A DNA stretch of 29,344 nt from JAWVZB01 sp033722375. GTDB taxonomy: Bacteria > Actinomycetota > Nitriliruptoria > Nitriliruptorales > Nitriliruptoraceae. This document shows, in pieces, positions 23,031 through 29,344 of the stretch. The position numbers and the translations under genes are program-made. The notes under the pieces were generated by a model. The model did no database searches and was not told where the DNA came from. It worked only from the letters and a program-made list of their open reading frames with translations. The DNA lies in NCBI GenBank assembly GCA_033722375.1, contig JAWVZB010000032.1, positions 1-29,344 on the forward strand. Direction: 5' to 3'. Position 1 is the first letter of the stretch. Each line of letters begins with the position of its first letter.

Positions 23031-23540
23031 TCACGCCCCGCCGGACTCCTCGATGACGCGGGCGTCCTTGGCGGCCGACTGCTCGGCGAGCTCCGCCCGG
23101 TGGTCGTCGAGGCGTGCCCGCAGCTCGTCGTCGGAGGCAGCCAGGATCCGCGCCGCGAGCAACCCCGCGTTGGTGGCGTTGCCGACCGCGACGGTGGCAA
23201 CCGGGACGCCCCGCGGCATCTGCACGATCGACAGGAGCGAGTCCAGCCCGTCGAGGTTCCGAAGTGGCACCGGCACCCCGATCACGGGCAGCGAAGTCAC
23301 GGACGCGAGCATCCCCGGCAGGTGCGCCGCCCCGCCTGCGCCGGCGATGATGACCTTGAGCCCGCGCCCCGCCGCCTCCTTGCCGTAGGCGAGCATCCGC
23401 TCAGGGGTGCGGTGCGCGGAGGTGACCCGCACCTCTCGGGCGATGCCGAAGTCGTCGAGGACCTCGACTGCGCCGCGCATCGTCTCGAGGTCGGAGTCGG
23501 AACCCATGACCACCCCGACCAGGGGTGTGCGTGCGTTCAT
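23031..23540 (-). CDS. purE: N5-carboxyaminoimidazole ribonucleotide mutase
   Basis: A 169-residue class I PurE, converting N5-CAIR to CAIR in purine synthesis. Motifs: GSDSD at residues 13-17 (phosphate/substrate loop), SAHRTP at 41-46 with the catalytic His43, and GAGGAAHLPGM at 67-77. Length is normal for the family. The ATG overlaps the purK stop by four bases (ATGA), so the two are translationally coupled; their products act in sequence. Confidence 0.97.
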   Translation of the reverse strand: MNARTPLVGVVMGSDSDLETMRGAVEVLDDFGIAREVRVTSAHRTPERMLAYGKEAAGRGLKVIIAGAGGAAHLPGMLASVTSLPVIGVPVPLRNLDGLDSLLSIVQMPRGVPVATVAVGNATNAGLLAARILAASDDELRARLDDHRAELAEQSAAKDARVIEESGGA

Positions 23541-24688
23541 GGCTGCATCAGCCTCTCTGCCGCTTCGTTGGCGTTCGCGCGGGCGAGCTCCAGGTCGTCA
23601 GCCAGGGCGGTCACGTGGCCGATCTTCCGGCCCGGACGCTGCTCCTTGCCGTACAGGTGCAGGTGGACCCCCGGGACGGCGAGCGCGTCGGCGACGGTGG
23701 CGCGGAGGTCCACCGGTTCGTCGCCTCCGAGGAGGTTGGTGAGAGCCGCGGCCGGCGCGGCCATCGCCGTGTCGCCGAGCGGCCAGTCGAGGACCGCCCG
23801 GAGGTGGTTGTGGAACTGCGAGGTCGCGCTGGCCTCGATGGTGGCATGGCCCGAGTTGTGCGGTCGCAGCGCGAGCTCGTTGACCAGCAGCTCGTGGTCG
23901 GTGGTGACGAACAGCTCGACCGCGACGACGCCGGTGGCGTCGATCTTGGCGACGATCTCCTGGCCGAGATCGCGTGCACGGGCGGCGAGGTCGTCGTCGA
24001 TCGGGGCGGGAAGGAGTAGCTCGACCAGGATCCCGTCACGTTGCACCGTCTCGATGACGGGGTAGGTCTCCTGCTGGCCCGAGGGGCGACGTGCGCCGAG
24101 CACCGCGACCTCGCGGTCGAGATCGACGAGTGCCTCGACGTACCACTCGGTGTGGCCGGGACCGAGGACGTCGGCGACCTCGGTCTCGCTCGCGGCCACG
24201 ACCACGCCCCGCCCGTCGTAGCCGCCGCGTCGCGCCTTGAGGACGACCGGCCAGCCGTGCTGGTCCGCGAACCCGGCGACGGCCGGCACATCGGGGGCTG
24301 CGGCGAACGGCGGCACCGGGAAGCCCATGTCCCTGAGCGTGCGGCGCTGGTGGAGCTTGTCCTGGCCGAACCGGACGGCGTCTGGCGATGGACGCAACAC
24401 GTGCCCGGCGGCCGCCAGCTGCTGGAGGTGCTCGTTCGGGGCGAGCTCGTGGTCGAGGGTCAGCACCTCGACGTCCTCGGCGAGCGAGCGGAGGTCGTCG
24501 AGATCCTCCCAGTCCCCGACCCGGTGCGGCATGCCGATGAGCACACCGGGATCGTCGCCCCGACGCGCCAGCACCTCGAGGTGGACCCCGAGATCGATCG
24601 CCGCGCGCTGGGTCATCCGCGCCAACTGGCCCGCCCCGACCATGCCGACCCGGGCGGTGGAGAAGTCGTCGGCGGGGCGGGGCGTCAT
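23537..24688 (-). CDS. purK: N5-carboxyaminoimidazole ribonucleotide synthase
   Basis: A 383-residue ATP-grasp enzyme that carboxylates AIR with bicarbonate and ATP to N5-CAIR. The N-terminal nucleotide-fold motif is VGMVGAGQLARM (14-25), the ATP-grasp lysine region is LKARRGGYDGRG (150-161) and the C-terminal motif is NELALRPHNSGH (270-281). No ribosome site precedes the ATG at 24688; instead a -10-like TATCGT sits seven bases before it, suggesting a leaderless messenger. An alternative GTG three codons upstream (24697) overlaps that hexamer. Confidence 0.95.
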   Translation of the reverse strand: MTPRPADDFSTARVGMVGAGQLARMTQRAAIDLGVHLEVLARRGDDPGVLIGMPHRVGDWEDLDDLRSLAEDVEVLTLDHELAPNEHLQQLAAAGHVLRPSPDAVRFGQDKLHQRRTLRDMGFPVPPFAAAPDVPAVAGFADQHGWPVVLKARRGGYDGRGVVVAASETEVADVLGPGHTEWYVEALVDLDREVAVLGARRPSGQQETYPVIETVQRDGILVELLLPAPIDDDLAARARDLGQEIVAKIDATGVVAVELFVTTDHELLVNELALRPHNSGHATIEASATSQFHNHLRAVLDWPLGDTAMAAPAAALTNLLGGDEPVDLRATVADALAVPGVHLHLYGKEQRPGRKIGHVTALADDLELARANANEAAERLMQP

Positions 24689-24695
24689 GTGCGTC

Positions 24696-24701
24696 ACGAT
24701 A
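24696..24701 (-). promoter_or_regulatory. -10 element for a leaderless purK messenger
   Basis: TATCGT on the minus strand fits the actinobacterial TANNNT -10 and ends seven bases before the purK ATG, which places the RNA start at or next to the A of the start codon. No convincing -35 is seen. Confidence 0.45.
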
Positions 24702-24712
24702 GCCACTGGCGA

Positions 24713-24758
24713 CGCCTCGTCCTCGCGAGGCCAGACATGGTCGGGACGCGACGAGGCG
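24713..24758. repeat. Inverted repeat upstream of purK
   Basis: CGCCTCGTC (24713-24721) and GACGAGGCG (24750-24758) are perfect complements, 28 bases apart, with a small palindrome CCTCGCGAGG (24721-24730) just inside. It lies where a -35 and upstream operator of purK would be. Role unknown. Confidence 0.5.
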
Positions 24759-24870
24759 GGTGGCGGGCGCCCCTTGACGGACCCCGATCGAGTGGGTTCC
24801 CTCACCGGTGATGGCCTTCCTGGGTCATCGCATGTCAGATGGGGGACATCGCCCGTCTGCGGGAGCGTCA

Positions 24871-25428
24871 GTGGTGCTGGAGCCAGGGGACCGGGGCATC
24901 CTGTCGGTCGCACCGTGGGACGGTGCCGCCGACCTTGGGGCCACCTGGAGCTGCTCCCGCTGTGGACGGAGGTTCGATGCGCGCGAGAGCTGGCGTGTCG
25001 ACTACGACCATCCGGACGGAGACCATTTCACGTTCGTGGTGTGTCGCGCCTGTGCGGATGAGCTCCGGCCGGTTCGGGTGGTTGTGGATCTCGGGGCACT
25101 CGCTGGCTACGACGGCGAGGAGGATCTGTCACCACTCGTCTCCCTCGTCGAGACCATACTCACCCTCCGGGGGCCACCCTCCGACGGCGTGCTGAACCTG
25201 CGCTGGGCCGATGTGCACATGCTCGCCGAAACGTTCGGCCTGACCCCCCGCCGGCTCAGCGAACGGCTCCACGACGCCGGTGTGGTGCTGCCGGACGGGG
25301 GTCGTGACAACCCGTTCAACGGACGGTCGTCACAGCTGCTCGGTGGGGCCCGCCCTGACCCCGCGTCCGCCAGACAACAGCCTCCAGAGCCGACGGATCC
25401 ACCGCCGGGGACGCCTACCCGGTCTTGA
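24871..25428 (+). CDS. Zinc-ribbon-containing protein of unknown function
   Basis: A 185-residue protein. Two CxxC pairs (Cys28/Cys31 in CSRC, Cys58/Cys61 in CRAC) make a likely zinc ribbon at residues 28-61. Residues about 108-145 (WADVHMLAETFGLTPRRLSERLHDAGVVL) could form a helix-turn-helix, and the tail is Pro- and Gln-rich and probably disordered. No known family recognised; a small DNA- or RNA-binding regulator is possible. Start: a GTG at 24871 with GGGAG five bases before it is preferred over GTG/ATG at 24808/24811, which lack a ribosome site. Its last 14 bases overlap the end of the convergent cyclase gene. Confidence 0.65.
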   Translation: MVLEPGDRGILSVAPWDGAADLGATWSCSRCGRRFDARESWRVDYDHPDGDHFTFVVCRACADELRPVRVVVDLGALAGYDGEEDLSPLVSLVETILTLRGPPSDGVLNLRWADVHMLAETFGLTPRRLSERLHDAGVVLPDGGRDNPFNGRSSQLLGGARPDPASARQQPPEPTDPPPGTPTRS

Positions 25429-26749
25429 GCTCGAAGAGTGCCCAGTCGCCGGGGACGCCCTTCAGATCGTGCATCCCAGCCGGGCTGAATTCGAAGCTGG
25501 ACCCGAGCAGCACGTCCCGGACGGTCGAGGACACGACGGTGGCGCCTCCGTGAGCGTGATCGCTCACGCGCGCGGCGATGTGGACGGCGATGCCACCGAC
25601 GTCGTCACCCCGCACCTCGATCTGACCGCAGTGGAGGCCGGCCCGGACGTCGAGGCCGAGCGTCCCGACCGCACGATGGAGCTTGCGGGCGCACAGGACC
25701 GCGGCCTGGGGATCGTCGAACACCACCAGGCTCCCGTCGCCCGTGGACTTGACGACCTCGCCGCCGTGGCCCGCGACCTCCTTCTCCACCGTCCGTTCGA
25801 AGGCCTCGAGCACCGACCGCCACGAACGGTCGCCAACTGCTGCCGCGCGATCGGTCGAGCCGACGATGTCGACGAACATCACCGTCGCGAAGCGGCGCAG
25901 CGGTGACGCCCGGCGGGCTCGACCCACGAGATGGCGCTCGATCTCTTCGACCACGAGCTCCGGGTGGCTGATGAACGGCAGGTGGTCCTGGCTCGCGACC
26001 TCGACGAGACGTGCCGTGGGGAGGTGGGCAGCCAGGTACCTGCTCTGCTCGACCCACACCATCCGGTCCTCCCGGGAGTGGATCAGCAGCACCGGCGCCT
26101 TCACGTCGGGGAGAGCATCCCGGATGTCGATGTCCGCCAGCATCCGCCCGTAGGCCTCGAGCGCGTTCGGGGACGCCGCACGCCGCTCGTAGTGGGCCCA
26201 CCGCTCCACGAACAGCGGATCGTCGCGGCGGCTGGGAGCGAAGATCGCCACCCCTTTCCCACTGCCCCAGTTCTCGATCGCCCGGTCGATCGCGGCGCGG
26301 AGCACGTCCTCCGGGATCCCGAAGCCGGGCCTGTCGGGGGCGGCGACCAGCCTCGCCCATCCACCCATCGAGACCACCGAGATGACCCGGTCCGGGGCAC
26401 GAGCGGCCGTCAGCAGCGCCTGGGAACCCCCTTCGGAGAACCCGACCAGGGCCGCCCGTTCCGACCCTGCTGCGTCCATCACCGCCAGCACGTCCCCCAG
26501 GCGCTCGTCGAACGAGGGGTACTGGTGCTCGGGCACGCGGTCGGACTGGCCAGTGCCGCGCTTGTCGAACATGATGAGCCGCCCGACGCCCGCGAGATCC
26601 TCGAGGAAGGCCCCGATCCCGGGGACGTCCCACGCCGCCTCGATGTCCCACACCCACCCGGGGATCCACAGGACGTCGAGATCGCCCTCGCCCACGACGC
26701 GGTAGGCGAGGTGGATCCCGTCGTTCTTGGCGTACTGGATCGGCCCCAT
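25415..26749 (-). CDS. Alpha/beta hydrolase fused to a class III adenylate cyclase
   Basis: A 444-residue two-domain protein. Residues 1-275 are an alpha/beta hydrolase: oxyanion region WIPGWVWD, nucleophile Ser105 in GFSEGG, acid Asp228 in HSREDRM, His256 in SQDHLPF. Residues about 286-440 are a nucleotide cyclase: metal ligands Asp294 (FVDIVGST) and Asp338 (KSTGDG), adenine-selecting Lys334 and Asp383, transition-state Arg394. The ribose-orienting Asn is replaced by His390 (AVHIAAR), a variant I associate with this fusion family. It presumably makes cAMP under control of a small ligand bound or hydrolysed by the first domain. No membrane segment. The ATG at 26749 has no strong ribosome site. 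Confidence 0.92.
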   Translation of the reverse strand: MGPIQYAKNDGIHLAYRVVGEGDLDVLWIPGWVWDIEAAWDVPGIGAFLEDLAGVGRLIMFDKRGTGQSDRVPEHQYPSFDERLGDVLAVMDAAGSERAALVGFSEGGSQALLTAARAPDRVISVVSMGGWARLVAAPDRPGFGIPEDVLRAAIDRAIENWGSGKGVAIFAPSRRDDPLFVERWAHYERRAASPNALEAYGRMLADIDIRDALPDVKAPVLLIHSREDRMVWVEQSRYLAAHLPTARLVEVASQDHLPFISHPELVVEEIERHLVGRARRASPLRRFATVMFVDIVGSTDRAAAVGDRSWRSVLEAFERTVEKEVAGHGGEVVKSTGDGSLVVFDDPQAAVLCARKLHRAVGTLGLDVRAGLHCGQIEVRGDDVGGIAVHIAARVSDHAHGGATVVSSTVRDVLLGSSFEFSPAGMHDLKGVPGDWALFELKTG

Positions 26750-26780
26750 GCGGACAGCCTGCCACGGACCGGTGCTGCCG

Positions 26781-27386
26781 TCACCCCCGGGACGGGCGTG
26801 GGGGGAGATCGCAGGTGAGGTAGTGGTGGATGGTCGGCGCGATCGACGCGACCACCTCCTCGGCGGGCATGGATGCCAGCGGCTCGAGGTGCAGGAGGTG
26901 CCGGATGAACGCGAGCCCAACGAGCTGGGTCGCGACCAGGCTGGCGCGACGGCGCACGTCATCGACACCCAACCGGACCAGGAGCGGGGCGAGGATGCTC
27001 TCGACCACGAACTCCCGCAGCATCCGGGCCGAGGCCTCGTCGCTGATCGCGGAGCGGATGAGGATCCGCATCCGGTCGTGGAACTCGGGTTCGTCCCAGA
27101 CCCCGAGGAACGTCCGGAGGATCTGCTCGCCGGCGGTGTCCAGTGTCATGTCCGCCAGCGCATCCACCACCACCTCGGGGGACACGGGGAAGGCCATCAC
27201 GGCCGCGAAGAGCTCGCGCTTCGGCCCGAAGTAGTGGTGGACGAGCGCCGGGTCGACATCGGCATCGGCGGCGATCTCGCGGATCGTGGCTCCCCGGTAG
27301 CCCTCGTCGGCGAACCGGCGCCGCGCCGCCCCGAGGATGTCCTCCCGTGCGGTGCTCTCGCCCGGCCGTCGCCCCGTCCGCGCCAT
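26781..27386 (-). CDS. TetR-family transcriptional regulator
   Basis: A 201-residue repressor. The N-terminal helix-turn-helix is typical (ILGAARRRFADEGYRGATIREIAADADVDPALVHHYFGPKRELF, about residues 17-60). The C-terminal ligand domain (FLGVWDEPEFHDRMRILIRSAISDE...) resembles the TetR_C group found with ABC-2 exporters. Its ATG overlaps the stop of the ATPase gene by one base (TGATG), so it is the last gene of the exporter operon and probably an autoregulating repressor of it. It ends 31 bases before the start of the cyclase gene on the same strand. Confidence 0.92.
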   Translation of the reverse strand: MARTGRRPGESTAREDILGAARRRFADEGYRGATIREIAADADVDPALVHHYFGPKRELFAAVMAFPVSPEVVVDALADMTLDTAGEQILRTFLGVWDEPEFHDRMRILIRSAISDEASARMLREFVVESILAPLLVRLGVDDVRRRASLVATQLVGLAFIRHLLHLEPLASMPAEEVVASIAPTIHHYLTCDLPPRPSRG

Positions 27387-28246
27387 CAGCCGTCCCCCGA
27401 TCGGGCCGTGACCTCGAGGAAGACCTCCTCCAGCGTCGCCGGGGCCAGCGTCACCTCGGCGTCGAGGTCTCCGAGTGCGGCACGGACCTCGTCGACGCGC
27501 GCCCCCGACACCCGGAGCCTCCGGCCGGCTGGCAGCACCGCCAGGTCGGCCGCCTCGAGCCGCTGCCAGGCCTGCTCCCACTGGTCGCTCGCCACCTGCA
27601 CCGCGTGACGGTCCGCAGCGAGCGCGTCGGCCGCCCCGTGCGCGACGACCTTGCCGTCGGCGAGCAGCACGATCCGGTCACAGCGTGACGCTTCGTCGAG
27701 GTAGTGGGTGGAGACGAGCACCCCGGCGCCGTGGTCCGCCACCGAGCGGATGGTCTCCCACAGCCGCGACCGTGCCAGCGGGTCGACCCCCGACGTCGGC
27801 TCGTCGAGGATCACGACGTCGGGGTCGTGCGCGAGTGCCACCTCGAAGGCGGCCCGGCGCCGCAGCCCGAGCGGCAGCGCCCCGACCACCTCTGCCGCCG
27901 ACGCCTCCAGAGCGGCATCACGGAGGTCGCGCCGATCGTGGCCGTAGACGTCGCCCGACAGCGACAGATGCTCGGGCAGCGTGAGGTCGGTCCAGAGTCC
28001 CAGGCCCTGGGGGACGTAGCCGACGCGGCGTCGGGTGCGGCGGCTCGGCGGCGCGCCGGCGAGAGCGACCGTGCCGCCGTCGGGGGCGAGCAGGCCGAGG
28101 ATGACCTTGATGAGGGTGGTCTTGCCGGCGCCGTTCGCCCCGACGAGCCCGACCACCTCCCCGGGCTCGACGTCCAGGGAGGCCCTGTCGACCGCGACGA
28201 CCGCGCCGAAGGTCTTGGTCACCTGCCGCGCGGTGATGGCCGTCAC
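27386..28246 (-). CDS. ABC-2 type exporter ATPase, second subunit (degenerate signature)
   Basis: A 286-residue ABC ATPase. Walker A GANGAGKTT is at residues 37-45, Q-loop Gln80, Walker B VVILDEP at 144-150 and switch His181 in STHYLDEA, all intact. The signature is not LSGGQ but LPLGL (124-128). A DRI-type C-terminal extension (about 215-286) follows, as in drug-exporter ATPases. It starts at a GTG overlapping the stop of the first ATPase by four bases (GTGA). It likely pairs with that ATPase under the permease, exporting a drug or lipid-like substrate. Confidence 0.92.
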   Translation of the reverse strand: MTAITARQVTKTFGAVVAVDRASLDVEPGEVVGLVGANGAGKTTLIKVILGLLAPDGGTVALAGAPPSRRTRRRVGYVPQGLGLWTDLTLPEHLSLSGDVYGHDRRDLRDAALEASAAEVVGALPLGLRRRAAFEVALAHDPDVVILDEPTSGVDPLARSRLWETIRSVADHGAGVLVSTHYLDEASRCDRIVLLADGKVVAHGAADALAADRHAVQVASDQWEQAWQRLEAADLAVLPAGRRLRVSGARVDEVRAALGDLDAEVTLAPATLEEVFLEVTARSGDG

Positions 28247-28959
28247 GCCGCCACCTCGCGGTTCCGACCTCGTTCCCGCTCTGCCTCCTGCTGGCGTTCG
28301 ATGACGACCTCCTCGAGCCGGCGGCCGTCGGTGATCTCGCCGGGATCGCCACGCAGGAGACCCCTGCCGCGGTCTAGGACCAGCACCTCGGCGACGCGCT
28401 CCGCCTCGTCGAGGTAGGTCGTGGACAGCAGCACGCCGGTCCCGCCGGCGGCGGCGTGGCCGATCAGGCGCCACAGCTCCGCTCGGCTCACCGGGTCGAC
28501 CCCGGTGGTGGGTTCGTCCAGCACCAGGAGCTCCGGCTCGTGCAGCAGAGCCAGAACGACCGCGAGCTTCTGGCGCATCCCGCCGGACAGCGCCCCGCCC
28601 TGCCGATGGCGGGCATCGATGAGGTCCGCACGCCGGAGCAGCCGGGTGGCACGGTCGTCGGCAGCGGCCGGATCCAGCCCGTAGGCGTCGGCGACGAAGG
28701 CGAGATGCTCGTCGACGGTCAGGTCCGCCCAGACCCCCGGGACCTCCGCCATCGCCCCGATGCGGCTGCGGGCGGGGCGGTGCACCTGCCCGCCGTCCGG
28801 GGGAACCAGACCGGTGACGACCCGCAGCAGCGTCGACTTGCCGGCGCCGTCCCCGCCCACCACCGCGGTCACGCTGCCGGGGGTGACCCCGACGCTCACG
28901 CCGTCGAGCGCCAGTTGTCCGCCGTAGCGGACGGTGAGGTTGTCGACGCCCCAGGTCAT
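28243..28959 (-). CDS. ABC-2 type exporter ATPase, first subunit (altered Q- and H-loops)
   Basis: A 238-residue ABC ATPase. Walker A is GGDGAGKST (35-43), the signature LSGGM (124-128) and Walker B LLVLDEP (144-150) are intact. But the Q-loop has Glu72 (AMAEVPGVW) where its partner has Gln80 (YVPQGLGLW), and the switch His is Thr181 (STTYLDEA). These changes complement the signature defect of the partner ATPase. The ATG overlaps the stop of the permease gene by four bases (ATGA). The C-terminus is highly charged (RQQEAERERGRNRE). Confidence 0.92.
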   Translation of the reverse strand: MTWGVDNLTVRYGGQLALDGVSVGVTPGSVTAVVGGDGAGKSTLLRVVTGLVPPDGGQVHRPARSRIGAMAEVPGVWADLTVDEHLAFVADAYGLDPAAADDRATRLLRRADLIDARHRQGGALSGGMRQKLAVVLALLHEPELLVLDEPTTGVDPVSRAELWRLIGHAAAGGTGVLLSTTYLDEAERVAEVLVLDRGRGLLRGDPGEITDGRRLEEVVIERQQEAERERGRNREVAA

Positions 28960-29344
28960 GCCGGCGCCCCGAGCGGCTCCGGCGACGCGTCCGTGTCGTC
29001 GACGCGGGCCGGGACGAGGTCGCGACGGACCCGCAGGATCGCCAGCCCGAAGACGGCGACCGCCTGGATCAGGAGCGCGACGAGCGGCAGCGCGAGGTCG
29101 CCCCAGCCGGCGGCGCGGAGCATCACGCCGCGCGCCAGCTCCACGAACCAGGTCAACGGCAGGACGTAGGCGATCCACTGGATCGCCACGGCCATCGCGT
29201 CGACCGGGAAGATCGCCCCGGACAGGAGCACCTGCGGAAGGGTGGCCATCAGTGAGAGCTGCATCGCCTGGCCCTGGTTCTCGGACACGGTCGAGACGAG
29301 CAGCCCGAGCCCGAGCGTCACCCCGAGGAACAGGATCGATCCCA
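28956..29344 (-). CDS. ABC-2 type exporter permease, partial
   Basis: The C-terminal 129 residues of a membrane permease; the 5' part lies beyond the right edge of the window and the frame stays open to base 29344. The visible part shows the ABC2_membrane hallmark LSGAIFPVDAMAVAIQWIAYVLPLTWFVELARG, preceded by a helix with STVSENQGQAMQLSLM and followed by a last helix (VALLIQAVAVFGLAIL) and a charged tail. It is first in the visible operon permease-ATPase-ATPase-TetR. Confidence 0.9.
   Translation of the reverse strand, partial: GSILFLGVTLGLGLLVSTVSENQGQAMQLSLMATLPQVLLSGAIFPVDAMAVAIQWIAYVLPLTWFVELARGVMLRAAGWGDLALPLVALLIQAVAVFGLAILRVRRDLVPARVDDTDASPEPLGAPA

Noticed and set aside
1..29344. CRISPR arrays, tRNA or rRNA genes, insertion sequences, prophage
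   Set aside because: No regularly spaced direct repeats, cloverleaf sequences, transposase or phage proteins were seen; the genes are typical chromosomal families.

Overview
The window is high-GC (clearly above 65%), densely coded DNA with many GTG starts, 4-base start/stop overlaps and little intergenic space. The gene families (TPR-LuxR regulators, Rv2258c-like methyltransferases, hydrolase-cyclase fusions, a small two-span protein often mislabelled LigA, SoxR next to an FMN reductase) point to a chromosomal segment of an actinobacterium. I cannot name the genus from sequence alone. I see no phage, insertion sequence, CRISPR, tRNA or rRNA.

Layout. (1) 27-5694, minus strand: a complete peptide-type ABC importer (lipoprotein binding protein, two permeases, two ATPases), ending in a hairpin that contains the last stop codon. 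(2) 5847-7697, minus: a Na+/phosphate cotransporter followed by a PhoU-domain protein. (3) 7834-11356: a membrane-bound orphan histidine kinase (minus), divergent from a PaaI-type thioesterase and an ASCH-domain protein with a GNAT-like tail. (4) 11383-15529, minus: a PPC-domain protein, then (in transcription order) a TPR-LuxR regulator, a methyltransferase and an unrecognised protein that may form one unit. (5) 15612-16839: soxR divergent from an FMN reductase, with a textbook SoxR box inside a promoter of 19-base spacing. (6) 16889-19436: a small protein, an AhpD-like protein divergent from a flavin monooxygenase around a strong inverted repeat, and a CBS-pair protein with its own promoter and palindrome. 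(7) 19515-22846: an AraC regulator divergent from an isochorismatase-like hydrolase, two small membrane proteins, a strong terminator and an SRPBCC protein. (8) 23031-24688, minus: purK-purE. (9) 24871-26749: a zinc-ribbon protein convergent with an alpha/beta-hydrolase-adenylate cyclase fusion. (10) 26781-29344, minus: an ABC-2 type exporter (permease cut by the window edge, two ATPases) with a TetR regulator as last gene.

Most of the window is ordinary housekeeping and accessory metabolism: nutrient uptake (peptides, phosphate), redox and xenobiotic handling, purine synthesis and drug-type efflux, with several regulator-plus-target pairs. I found no clearly new multi-gene system. The observations most worth checking are the SoxR cassette with its tandem-repeat leader, the two ABC ATPases whose defects all fall on one predicted ATP site, the LuxR-methyltransferase-unknown unit, the ASCH plus partial GNAT protein, and several inverted repeats in divergent promoters.
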